A DNA stretch of 15,276 bases from Bacteroidales bacterium (GTDB lineage: Bacteria; Bacteroidota; Bacteroidia; Bacteroidales; UBA4181): the NCBI GenBank assembly GCA_031287245.1, contig JAITTD010000002.1, positions 1-15,276 on the forward strand, written 5' to 3'. Position numbers and translations under genes: made by a program. Every line of letters begins with the position of its first letter. The first letter of the stretch is position 1. This document shows positions 5,943 to 14,931 of the stretch, one piece after another. The notes under the pieces are model-generated. The model saw nothing but the letters and a program-made list of their open reading frames with translations, was not told the origin of the DNA and made no database searches.

Positions 5943-7223
5943 TTACAGCAGTTCCTGCAACTGTTCTAATTTCATTCCTCTGGAAGCCTTTACCAGAATG
6001 GATTTCTCGCTGGGAGGATTGGCTGCCAGCCAGTTTTTCAGGCTTTCTACATCTTCAAAGGCAAGTATGCCGGACGTTTTTGCCGCTTGTGCAAAATTGT
6101 TGCCCACCACCACGCTCGTTATCTCAGGATGTGACATAAGCAGGCGTATAATTTCCTGATGTTCGCGCAGTGAAGCATCGCCTAATTCAAACATATCGCC
6201 CAGAATGACCATTTTATCGGCAAACTGAGCGAAGAAATTTTCGAGCGAAGCCTTCATGCTGGAAGGGTTGGCATTGTAGTAATCAAGCACCAAGCGGTTT
6301 CGTGTGGTTTGCACAAGTTGCGAACGATTGTTTTGCGGGCAATAAGCGGCAAGCGCACTCACTATCCGCTCAGGCGATATTCCAAAAAAACTGCCTGCAC
6401 AAGCAGCCGCCAGCACATTTTCGAAATTGTATGATCCTGCCATCTGTGTTGGCAAGTCGGCATCTACACCGTTGATGTTCAGCATTATCTGCAAATAAGG
6501 CGCCGCCGACACTACCTCTCCCCTGCAATGCTGTTGATATGCGACTTTCCTGACAGACATTTCGGACAGAATGTTCTCCAATACAGGGTTGGTATCGTTG
6601 TAGAAAATGATGCCACTGTGCTGTTCCAGATGATCGTACAACTCTTTTTTGGCTAATTTGACGCCTTCTTCGCCACCAAATCCTTCCAGATGGGCTTTCC
6701 CGATGTTGGTAATCAGCCCGTGTGTCGGCAAAGCAATGTTGCAGAGGGTTTTGATTTCATTTCGATGGTTAGCGCCCATTTCAATAATGGCAATTTGCGT
6801 TTGCGAGTTGATATTCAACAAAGTAAGCGGTACACCAATGTGATTGTTGAAATTGCCTGCTGTGGCAATTACCTGATTTTGTGTGGATAATACGCTTTTT
6901 ATTAGCTCTTTGGTAGTCGTTTTGCCATTGGTGCCGGTGACAGCGATGACAGGAATCGAAAACTGCTGCCGATGGTAACATGCTAAATTCTGTAAAGTCG
7001 TCAGCACATCATCCACCAAAAGATATCGGTTGCCTATTGCCATTTCGGGGTTATCCACCACAGCATATTCTGCGCCGTTCTCCAAAGCCTTCGCTGCAAA
7101 GCGATTTCCATCAAACTGCTCTCCTTTCAGGGCAAAGAACATCCCACCGTCCGTTTTTAGTCGCGAATCGGTGGTCACCTTGGGGTGACGGAGGAACAAC
7201 TGGTATAGCCGGTCAATCTGCAT
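5943..7223 (-). CDS. murF: UDP-N-acetylmuramoyl-tripeptide--D-alanyl-D-alanine ligase MurF
   Basis: A 426-residue Mur ligase that adds D-Ala-D-Ala to the UDP-MurNAc-tripeptide in the last cytoplasmic step of peptidoglycan precursor synthesis. The N-terminal substrate domain has VTTDSR (residues 16-21) and MFFALKG. The ATP-binding loop is GTNGKTTT at 97-104, followed by NFNNHIGVPLTLL (124-136), EMGANH (148-153) and, in the C-terminal domain, DYYNANPSSM and GDMFELG. The ATG at 7221-7223 is the chosen start because MQIDRLYQLFLRHPKVTTDSR matches the family N-terminus. An in-frame TTG at 7244 lies inside a terminator hairpin and is rejected. No -7 box is visible just upstream; expression may come from read-through of gldK transcripts. 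Confidence 0.95.
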   Translation of the reverse strand: MQIDRLYQLFLRHPKVTTDSRLKTDGGMFFALKGEQFDGNRFAAKALENGAEYAVVDNPEMAIGNRYLLVDDVLTTLQNLACYHRQQFSIPVIAVTGTNGKTTTKELIKSVLSTQNQVIATAGNFNNHIGVPLTLLNINSQTQIAIIEMGANHRNEIKTLCNIALPTHGLITNIGKAHLEGFGGEEGVKLAKKELYDHLEQHSGIIFYNDTNPVLENILSEMSVRKVAYQQHCRGEVVSAAPYLQIMLNINGVDADLPTQMAGSYNFENVLAAACAGSFFGISPERIVSALAAYCPQNNRSQLVQTTRNRLVLDYYNANPSSMKASLENFFAQFADKMVILGDMFELGDASLREHQEIIRLLMSHPEITSVVVGNNFAQAAKTSGILAFEDVESLKNWLAANPPSEKSILVKASRGMKLEQLQELL

Positions 7224-7230
7224 GGTCGCT

Positions 7231-7256
7231 AAAAAAAGGGGCAAAGCCCCTTTTTT
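7231..7256 (-). terminator. Intrinsic terminator after gldK
   Basis: Perfect 11-bp stem: AAAAAAGGGGC (7232-7242) and GCCCCTTTTTT (7246-7256) around a 3-nt loop. Read on the minus strand, it ends in a run of seven T immediately downstream of the gldK stop (7260-7262), a textbook Rho-independent terminator. It lies only 7 bp upstream of the murF ATG, so it would also limit read-through into murF. Confidence 0.88.
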
Positions 7257-7259
7257 AAT

Positions 7260-8762
7260 TTATCGTCCTGCCTTTGTTGGGGTCGTGTGTCGATTGGACT
7301 GAGCGCCGACTCTGATCATCGCACAACGGAAACCTATATCATTTCTGGATTGGTCTTCGGCAAGGAAACGTCTTGCTCCCGGCGACAACCAATAGGGGAG
7401 GTCGTTCCATGAACCGCCTTTATAAACGCGTACATGGTCATTAATAAGGGATTGTGTCGGATCGTACATCTTTTCAGTGCCTGCATCTTTCAGTTCTTCA
7501 TTCGCATAGTCCATGGTTGAACCCGGATCACCGTCTTCATAGTTGCGGTAATCCGCTTTGGTGAACTGACGACGTTGAGCCAGCGCTGCTTCCGTTGAAA
7601 TAGGAACATATTTCATACGCCCCAAACTGTCTTTCTGAGAAAGAGAGCCGTCTTCTTCGGTTGCCTTCACTTTAAATTCGTTACCGCGATAGGGATTGAA
7701 ATCTTCGACATCTTCAAAAGACATTGGACGATAAACATCCAATACCCATTCGTTGACATTACCTGCCATACAATACAACCCGAAATCATTGGGCCAGAAG
7801 GAAGTTACAGGCAAAGTGCTGCTGCCGGCATCGTTCAATGCGCCTGCAACACCCATCATATCACCACGACCACGTTTGAAGTTTGCCAACATGGATCCGC
7901 GATATTTTTTATCGTAGTTGCGGAAAATATCTCCATTCCAAGGATACATTTTCCTTTCGTAAATTCTTTCATCGAAAGAGTTACCGATTAATGCGAGGGC
8001 TGCATATTCCCATTCTGCTTCGGTAGCCAAACGATACTTGGGAAGCAAAATTCCGTCTTCCAACATCACGCGGCGTTCTTCCTGATTGGGATCCATGCTC
8101 GGCAGATTCTGTTTTACACTGCCTTCATACTGTCCGGCTAAGTAGGCATCCGTATTAAAGTTGCTCTCGTCCTTTTGATTAGGATCATTGTCCAAAATCC
8201 CTTCACGAATCATGATGCGTTCGTTCACGCGGTCGGTTCTCCAACTGCTATAATCGTTGGCTTGCAACCAACTTACGCCCACCACCGGATAATTGTTGTA
8301 GGACGGGTGACGCAGATAGGTTTCCACCAAAGGCTCGTTGTAAGCCAGTTTGCTCCTCCACACCAAGGTGTCGGGCAAGGCTTTGCGATAAACCTCCGGA
8401 TACGAAACAAACACGCGGCGTATCCAGTGCAGATACTCTTTGTAATCCACGTTAGCGATTTCGGTTTCATCCATATAGAAGGATTCAACGGTCACTCGAC
8501 GCGGCATATTGTTCCAGTCGTACATTACATCTTGTGCAATGCGTCCCATCGTGAAGGCACCACCTTCAATAAACACTAAACCCGGACCGGTTTCCTGTTC
8601 GGGTACATTCTTCACTTCATACCCACCATAATCGGGATCATTGTAATTCCACCCCGTTGTTGGTGACTGCTGTTTGTGCTTAAATAAGCCACACGAAGAT
8701 GTGCAAAGTACTGTCAATAAAGACAGTATAACAAATGAAAGTCTATAAGTCATCATAAACAT
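7260..8762 (-). CDS. gldK: Type IX secretion lipoprotein GldK/PorK
   Basis: An outer-membrane lipoprotein of about 500 residues with a formylglycine-generating-enzyme-like (FGE/SUMF1) fold. In the type IX secretion system it forms the periplasmic ring with GldN/PorN. The signal peptide is RLSFVILSLLTVLCTSSC with lipid Cys24. FGE-fold landmarks are GLVFIEGGAFTMG, NYPVVGVSWLQA, RLATEAEWEYAA, GNVNEWVLD, KGGSWND and the final NDIGFRCA. The frame extends up to 8819, but the -7 box at 8777-8784 lies inside that extension, so the start is one of the ATGs at 8762, 8756 or 8753; 8762 is used here. It follows porP. The expected gldL, gldM and gldN do not follow; a terminator and murF do. Confidence 0.9.
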   Translation of the reverse strand: MFMMTYRLSFVILSLLTVLCTSSCGLFKHKQQSPTTGWNYNDPDYGGYEVKNVPEQETGPGLVFIEGGAFTMGRIAQDVMYDWNNMPRRVTVESFYMDETEIANVDYKEYLHWIRRVFVSYPEVYRKALPDTLVWRSKLAYNEPLVETYLRHPSYNNYPVVGVSWLQANDYSSWRTDRVNERIMIREGILDNDPNQKDESNFNTDAYLAGQYEGSVKQNLPSMDPNQEERRVMLEDGILLPKYRLATEAEWEYAALALIGNSFDERIYERKMYPWNGDIFRNYDKKYRGSMLANFKRGRGDMMGVAGALNDAGSSTLPVTSFWPNDFGLYCMAGNVNEWVLDVYRPMSFEDVEDFNPYRGNEFKVKATEEDGSLSQKDSLGRMKYVPISTEAALAQRRQFTKADYRNYEDGDPGSTMDYANEELKDAGTEKMYDPTQSLINDHVRVYKGGSWNDLPYWLSPGARRFLAEDQSRNDIGFRCAMIRVGAQSNRHTTPTKAGR

Positions 8763-8776
8763 ATTAATTTTCGGCT

Positions 8777-8804
8777 CAAAGGTATGCTTTTTTTTATTAT
8801 CAAA
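8777..8804 (-). promoter_or_regulatory. Putative gldK promoter
   Basis: On the minus strand, TACCTTTG (8784-8777) fits the -7 consensus TAnnTTTG, 14 bp before the first ATG. A TTTG at 8804-8801 could be the -33 element, though the 16-bp spacing is shorter than usual. It lies between porP and gldK, so gldK may have its own promoter besides read-through from porP. Confidence 0.5.
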
Positions 8805-8820
8805 AAAATTTTTTGTCAAA

Positions 8821-9786
8821 TTATAAACTAAATTTGGAACATTTTATTGTTTTCATTTTTTTCTTTGGTATCATTTTCCAGACCAAAGTGACTTCATGAG
8901 CGCCAGTACCCGCAAAATCAGCATGGAAAATTTTACTGTCATAACTATATACGATGCGAAACGAATTTTGTTCCACTCCGGCTAAAAAAATGACTGATTG
9001 AGGAGTTATTTTTGATGCCGAACGCGACCAGACACCTATAAAAAACGGGTTATACGCAATATTTAACCCTACAGAAAAAATATTTTGATACTGCTGTTGT
9101 TTAAAATAAAACCCAGGTGAAAAAATTATTTTTTCGCTGTCAAATTTCCCAAATCGCAACGGGAAGTATGAAATAAAATGCGCACTCAGGCTGAGTGGTG
9201 TTCGGTTTTGATTAATGTCCGACAGGGTTTCGACCGGTGCGTTCAGGTGATGGGCTGCAATTCCTGCGCTGTAACGGTCGGATAAAGTGGCGACTATCCC
9301 GCAGCCGAAATCGGGAAAAAGAGAGGAACGGTCGGATAAAATTTCCGAAGAAACGTAGCCGGAATAGGGATTGTCATCGGGCAGGGTGAGGTCGGATGTG
9401 CGGATGGTGCGTTGCACAACGGCGGCTTGCAATCCGGGTGACAGCGTGAGGTTGCGGTTCACCTTGATATGGTAACTGTAAAATAATTCGGCTGAAGTGC
9501 GGGAAAAGCGCCCTGCGGAGATATCCCTGAACACCTGAATGCCTGCACCGCTATTGATGTCGGGAATTTTCTGATCGTAAGACGCAAAGTAAGAGACAAA
9601 TGCGTTTTTCAAGCCGGGCCACTGGTCGCGAAAACCAACTGTGATCTTGTGGTAATCGTTGATGCCGGCATGCCCCGGATTAACGGACAAGTCATCAAAC
9701 ATGAACTGCGAATGAATTGCATCCTGTCCGAAGATGGATAAACTACCCATTTGTACCATTAATAATATGGTATAAAATTTATCCAC
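8821..9786 (-). CDS. porP: PorP/SprF family type IX secretion outer-membrane protein
   Basis: About 321 residues. After a hydrophobic signal segment (FYTILLMVQMGSLSIFG) the mature protein begins QDAIHSQFMFDDLSVNPGHAG and continues with VGFRDQWPGLKNAFVSYFASYD, the hallmark start of PorP/SprF proteins. The rest is alternating beta-strand sequence, consistent with an outer-membrane beta-barrel. In Porphyromonas and Flavobacterium this family works with the GldK/PorK-LMN machinery in protein secretion or adhesin display. The start is uncertain: no ATG precedes the signal peptide. GTG at 9786 gives a normal signal peptide and is used; GTG at 9843 overlaps the promoter's -7 box and is rejected. The C-terminus is unusually basic (KKKMKTIKCSK). 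gldK follows. Confidence 0.85.
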   Translation of the reverse strand: MDKFYTILLMVQMGSLSIFGQDAIHSQFMFDDLSVNPGHAGINDYHKITVGFRDQWPGLKNAFVSYFASYDQKIPDINSGAGIQVFRDISAGRFSRTSAELFYSYHIKVNRNLTLSPGLQAAVVQRTIRTSDLTLPDDNPYSGYVSSEILSDRSSLFPDFGCGIVATLSDRYSAGIAAHHLNAPVETLSDINQNRTPLSLSAHFISYFPLRFGKFDSEKIIFSPGFYFKQQQYQNIFSVGLNIAYNPFFIGVWSRSASKITPQSVIFLAGVEQNSFRIVYSYDSKIFHADFAGTGAHEVTLVWKMIPKKKMKTIKCSKFSL

Positions 9787-9842
9787 GAGTTTTGACTGTT
9801 TTTGACTGCTTGTCAATATTCCACGCACTGAAAGATTTTGCA

Positions 9843-9850
9843 CAAAAGTA
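9843..9850 (-). promoter_or_regulatory. Putative -7 box of porP
   Basis: On the minus strand, TACTTTTG fits TAnnTTTG. It diverges from the cyclophilin promoter, whose -7 box lies 31 bp away on the other strand. No clear -33 element is visible. Confidence 0.5.
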
Positions 9851-9857
9851 GAAAAAA

Positions 9858-9889
9858 TTTCATCGATCTGATATAAAATTCTACCTTTG
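9858..9889 (+). promoter_or_regulatory. Promoter of the cyclophilin-larE-luxR operon
   Basis: The -7 box TACCTTTG (9882-9889) is a full match to TAnnTTTG. TTTC at 9858-9861, 20 bp upstream, is a three-of-four match to the -33 TTTG. The ATG of the first gene follows 18 bp downstream. Confidence 0.6.
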
Positions 9890-9907
9890 CAAAATAAAAT
9901 AAGTAAT

Positions 9908-10342
9908 ATGACAGCAGATATTCAAACCGTTAAAGGTAATATGACCGTTGAGTTCTTTGAAAAAGATGCTCCGGGTACGGTAGCCAATTTCGTAAAATTG
10001 TCCCAAAAAGGGTTTTACGATGGCTTGACATTTCATCGCGTAATTCCGGATTTCGTGATTCAGGGCGGATGTCCTGTGGGCAATGGTTGCGGTGGTCCCG
10101 GATATACCATTCCTTGCGAAACAAAGGGCGGTAACCAGTATCATGACCGCGGCGTGCTTTCGATGGCTCATGCAGGGAAGGATACAGGCGGTTCGCAGTT
10201 TTTCATCTGCCACAGCAGGAAGAATACCGCGCATTTGGACGGGGTTCATACTGTTTTTGGCAAGGTGACAGAAGGTTTGGAAGTGATAGACGCCATTCGT
10301 CAAGGTGACAAAATACTGAAAATCACCATAAACGACAATTGA
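9908..10342 (+). CDS. Cyclophilin-type peptidyl-prolyl cis-trans isomerase
   Basis: A 144-residue single-domain cyclophilin catalysing proline cis-trans isomerisation. Core motifs are FHRVIPDFVIQGG (catalytic Arg and Gln), then SMAHAG and GGSQFFI, and HLDGVHTVFGKV. The tryptophan that cyclophilin A has at position 121 (WLDG) is His here (HLDG); changes at this site usually lower cyclosporin binding. There is no signal peptide, so it is cytoplasmic. ATG 9908 is chosen because the upstream in-frame TTG (9887) lies within the -7 box. It is the first gene of a unit with larE 1 nt downstream. Confidence 0.92.
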   Translation: MTADIQTVKGNMTVEFFEKDAPGTVANFVKLSQKGFYDGLTFHRVIPDFVIQGGCPVGNGCGGPGYTIPCETKGGNQYHDRGVLSMAHAGKDTGGSQFFICHSRKNTAHLDGVHTVFGKVTEGLEVIDAIRQGDKILKITINDN

Positions 10343-10343
10343 T

Positions 10344-11159
10344 ATGAGCCACGATGCCCACAGCAAGTTGGAACGGTTAAAAGCCGATATCAGGCAATTG
10401 GACAGTCTTGCCGTCGCATTTTCAGGCGGCGTGGATTCTACTTTTTTGCTGTATGTTGCTCATCAGGAATTGGGCGATAAAGTGTTGGCATTGACTGCGT
10501 TATCTGCTTTTTATCCGGACAGGGAATCCAATGAGGCTGTTGAATTTGCCAAAACATACAATATTCGGCAAATTACTCATTCTGTGGATGAATTGGACAT
10601 CAAAGGCTTTGCCAAAAATCCGCTGAACCGTTGCTATCTCTGCAAAAGCAACCTGTTTGGTGTTTTTAACAAGAGCATTGAAGAACAGCATATTCAATAT
10701 CTGGCAGAAGGATCCAATGCCGATGATGTGAGCGATTATCGTCCCGGATTGCAGGCGACAAAGGAATTGCACGTGCTAAGTCCTTTGCGCGAAGCCGGTT
10801 TAACCAAAGCAGACATCAGGCTACTGTCGAAAGAAATGGGATTGCCCACTTGGGACAAGCCATCATTTGCTTGTCTGGCATCGCGGATTCCTTACGGGGA
10901 AGAGATTACCCGCGAAAAATTGGATGCCGTGGATGTTTCCGAGCAATTGTTAATTGACCTTGGATTCAAGCAAGCGAGAGTAAGACATCATGGCAAAGTG
11001 GCACGAATAGAAGTAGTTGCCGATGATTTAGCCAGACTGTTGCTTCCCGACATCCGCCAACAGGTAATAGCAGGTGTCAAAAAAGCGGGATTTGCCTACG
11101 TGACGGTCGATTTGCAGGGGTATCGCACCGGCAGTATGAACGAAACCATCACAACATGA
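10344..11159 (+). CDS. larE: LarE-type ATP-dependent sulfur transferase
   Basis: A 271-residue PP-loop enzyme. The pyrophosphatase loop SGGVDST is at residues 27-33. The family signature DKPSFACLASRIPYG is at about 171-185 with Cys177, the residue that in Lactobacillus plantarum LarE donates its sulfur to build the nickel-pincer cofactor of lactate racemase. Here two more cysteines form NRCYLCK (Cys97, Cys100). A three-cysteine LarE is the type reported to hold a [4Fe-4S] cluster and to avoid sacrificing its own cysteine. larA, larB and larC are not in the window. Translation is coupled: it starts 1 nt after the cyclophilin stop, and its own stop overlaps the next start (ATGA). A related PP-loop sulfur-transfer role remains possible. 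Confidence 0.88.
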   Translation: MSHDAHSKLERLKADIRQLDSLAVAFSGGVDSTFLLYVAHQELGDKVLALTALSAFYPDRESNEAVEFAKTYNIRQITHSVDELDIKGFAKNPLNRCYLCKSNLFGVFNKSIEEQHIQYLAEGSNADDVSDYRPGLQATKELHVLSPLREAGLTKADIRLLSKEMGLPTWDKPSFACLASRIPYGEEITREKLDAVDVSEQLLIDLGFKQARVRHHGKVARIEVVADDLARLLLPDIRQQVIAGVKKAGFAYVTVDLQGYRTGSMNETITT

Positions 11160-11803
11160 ACCCACGACCATTGATTTTGGCAGACAATCAGGACATTACC
11201 AGAGAGGGGCTTTTGTCTTTGTTGCAGCAATCGGGGCTGACCAATGTAATTGTTCCGGCTTCCACTCGAAAAGAGTTGCTGGCAACGCTGCAAAAATATC
11301 CGAATGCTTCGGTGGTGCTGGATTACACGCTGTTTGACTTTTCCGGTGTTCACGAAATCATCAATATCAAAGGCGGTCACAACCGTTCGTCGTGGCTCTT
11401 GTTTTCCGACGAATTGGCAGAAACGATGCTGCGGCAGTTGCTGTTTTCCGACCTTTCTTTCAATATTGTGATGAAGGGCAATTCGCGGACGGAAATCCTT
11501 ACAGCATTGGACTGTACCATCAGGGACGAGGAATATTTGTGCGAATTTGCACGTCAAATCAATGCCGAAGCCATTCCAACGACTGTTTCCGACGTTTTAA
11601 CTCCTTCGGAAAAGGATATTATCTACAGGATAGCCTTAGGGAAAACCACAAAAGAGATAGCGTATGACAAAAATCTGAGTTTTCATACAGTGAACGCGCA
11701 TCGCAAAAATATTTTCCGCAAATTGGGCGTTAATAACGTTCACGAGGCTATCAAATATGCCTTGCGTGCCGGTATTATCAACGTTGCCGAATATTGCATC
11801 TGA
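11156..11803 (+). CDS. NarL/LuxR-type response regulator
   Basis: 215 residues. The N-terminal receiver domain (about 5-125) has LILADNQDITREG with acidic Asp10, a probable phospho-acceptor Asp56 (VVLDYTLFD), Ser84 and Lys107, so phosphorylation looks possible. The C-terminal LuxR helix-turn-helix (about 148-210) has LTPSEKDIIYRIALGKTTKEIA and SFHTVNAHRKNIFRKLGV, with the usual recognition helix. The ATG overlaps the larE stop by 4 nt, so it is translationally coupled and is the last gene of the unit. No histidine kinase is nearby. Its targets are unknown; the tandem repeats just downstream (11811-11850) are one possible binding site, by inference. Confidence 0.88.
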   Translation: MNPRPLILADNQDITREGLLSLLQQSGLTNVIVPASTRKELLATLQKYPNASVVLDYTLFDFSGVHEIINIKGGHNRSSWLLFSDELAETMLRQLLFSDLSFNIVMKGNSRTEILTALDCTIRDEEYLCEFARQINAEAIPTTVSDVLTPSEKDIIYRIALGKTTKEIAYDKNLSFHTVNAHRKNIFRKLGVNNVHEAIKYALRAGIINVAEYCI

Positions 11804-11810
11804 TTTCGTA

Positions 11811-11850
11811 GGTGGTTATAAGTGGTTATAGATAGTTATAGATAGTTATA
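11811..11850. repeat. Four 10-bp tandem repeats
   Basis: GGTGGTTATA, AGTGGTTATA, GATAGTTATA and GATAGTTATA follow each other directly, beginning 7 bp after the luxR stop. All share GTTATA at positions 5-10. The 10-bp period puts every copy on nearly the same face of the helix, as in a cooperative operator, but simple slippage is also possible. Confidence 0.7.
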
Positions 11851-11883
11851 GATTTATAGAATGCCTTACTTTTTGACACGTTA

Positions 11884-11902
11884 ATTTAGAATACGTCTAA
11901 AT
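11884..11902. promoter_or_regulatory. Palindromic putative operator upstream of sdhC
   Basis: ATTTAGA (11884-11890) and TCTAAAT (11896-11902) form perfect 7-bp arms around ATACG. It lies 12 bp upstream of the presumed -33 element of the sdh promoter, a place where activators often bind. The regulator is unknown; the TTAGA half-site layout is loosely like Fur/PerR-family boxes, which is only a resemblance. Confidence 0.45.
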
Positions 11903-11914
11903 AGAGGTCTGAGT

Positions 11915-11946
11915 ATTGCAAATCATCAAATTATCAGTTTACTTTG
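11915..11946 (+). promoter_or_regulatory. Putative sdhCA promoter
   Basis: ATTG (11915-11918), a 20-bp spacer and TTACTTTG (11939-11946) fit the TTTG / TAnnTTTG layout with one mismatch in each box. The leader to the sdhC ATG would be about 50 nt and very AT-rich. Confidence 0.45.
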
Positions 11947-12001
11947 TATCTGAATTTAAAAATACAGTTAATATAATTATAGTTAATAAAATCAATCGTT
12001 T

Positions 12002-12703
12002 ATGAGCAATATCTTCACTTCGTCCATCGGAAAAAAATTTTGGATGGCGCTGGTTGGTTTATTCCTGTGTGTCTTTTTGGTGCTGCACATGTCTATCAAT
12101 CTGTTGTTGCTGCTGGCAGACAGGAGTTATTTCGACACGGGCGTGTACATTATGAGTACGCCGCCGGTTAAAATTCTGGAAATCTTCCTTTTCGGAAGTA
12201 TCGCGTTGCACGCCTTGCTGGGCTTGTATCTGCAAATCAAAAACTGGTGCGCGCGCGGTTCCACAGGTTATGCAAAAAAATACAACTCGCAGACCTCGTT
12301 TTTCTCAAAATACATGATTTGGACGGGAGGCATCATCTTTGTGTTCCTCTGCATCCACTTGATGCAGTTCTACGCCTACAAACACGGATGGTTCGGACAT
12401 GATCCCGCCGCATATATTCAGGCAGCCGGACTGACAACTCCGGCAGGGATAGAGCCTGAACACGATTTCTACAATATCGCACGCGGGTTGTTCGCCTGTC
12501 CCTGCTATTGCATCATCTATATCGCATTTATGGCGTTGATGATTTTCCATTTTGTGCACGCATTCCAAAGCGCGTTTCAAACCATCGGTTGGAACCACCC
12601 TACTTATACGCCCATCATCCAATGGATTGGTTATATTTATTCTGTGGCCATTCCCGTTGGATTTGCCGCGATACCGATTTATTTCTTACTTGGCGGAAAA
12701 TAA
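12002..12703 (+). CDS. sdhC: Succinate dehydrogenase/fumarate reductase cytochrome b subunit
   Basis: A 233-residue integral membrane protein with about five hydrophobic helices (roughly 14-38, 58-80, 104-126, 160-187 and 208-230). It anchors the enzyme and carries electrons between menaquinone and the flavoprotein arm. His29, His70, His119 and His183 (or His186) lie within separate helices at positions comparable to the four axial ligands of the Bacillus di-heme cytochrome b558, so two hemes are likely. Starts with MSNIFTSSIGKKFWMALVGLFL, typical of the Bacteroidota form. It is the first gene of the sdh cluster, 184 bp ahead of sdhA. Bacteroidales usually run the complex as a fumarate reductase in anaerobic respiration. 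Confidence 0.93.
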   Translation: MSNIFTSSIGKKFWMALVGLFLCVFLVLHMSINLLLLLADRSYFDTGVYIMSTPPVKILEIFLFGSIALHALLGLYLQIKNWCARGSTGYAKKYNSQTSFFSKYMIWTGGIIFVFLCIHLMQFYAYKHGWFGHDPAAYIQAAGLTTPAGIEPEHDFYNIARGLFACPCYCIIYIAFMALMIFHFVHAFQSAFQTIGWNHPTYTPIIQWIGYIYSVAIPVGFAAIPIYFLLGGK

Positions 12704-12887
12704 AATCAAAATTGAAACCGATAGCCATGTCGCAGGAAAAGCGATGGTTTGCAAGATGCAAAAGTCATCAAACGAGGATTTGACGTGGCTTATGAAATCA
12801 TCGACAAAATAAAACCGTTGAATGCAGCGTGATAATTATCTTTTTTACAAGCATCATCAAAAAATAAAATCAAAAAAATAAAATCGT

Positions 12888-14828
<1,941 letters not shown>

Positions 14829-14931
14829 TGAATGGATGATGTATCGCGTTGAAATTCGCCAAACTGTAACATTAAGGTTATAACAATGGATATCAACCAA
14901 TGGGATTCAGATAAAATCAAAAATAAAACTC

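Noticed and set aside
8801..8815. AT-rich palindrome (A-run then T-run) as a terminator of porP
   Set aside because: There is no GC stem, and it lies next to the gldK -7 box; more likely promoter-associated AT sequence.
1880..11159. Functional nickel gene cluster linking nikR and larE
   Set aside because: They are over 8 kb apart with unrelated genes on both strands between them, and no transporter or larA/B/C is present. Shared nickel biology is not evidence of a joint locus.
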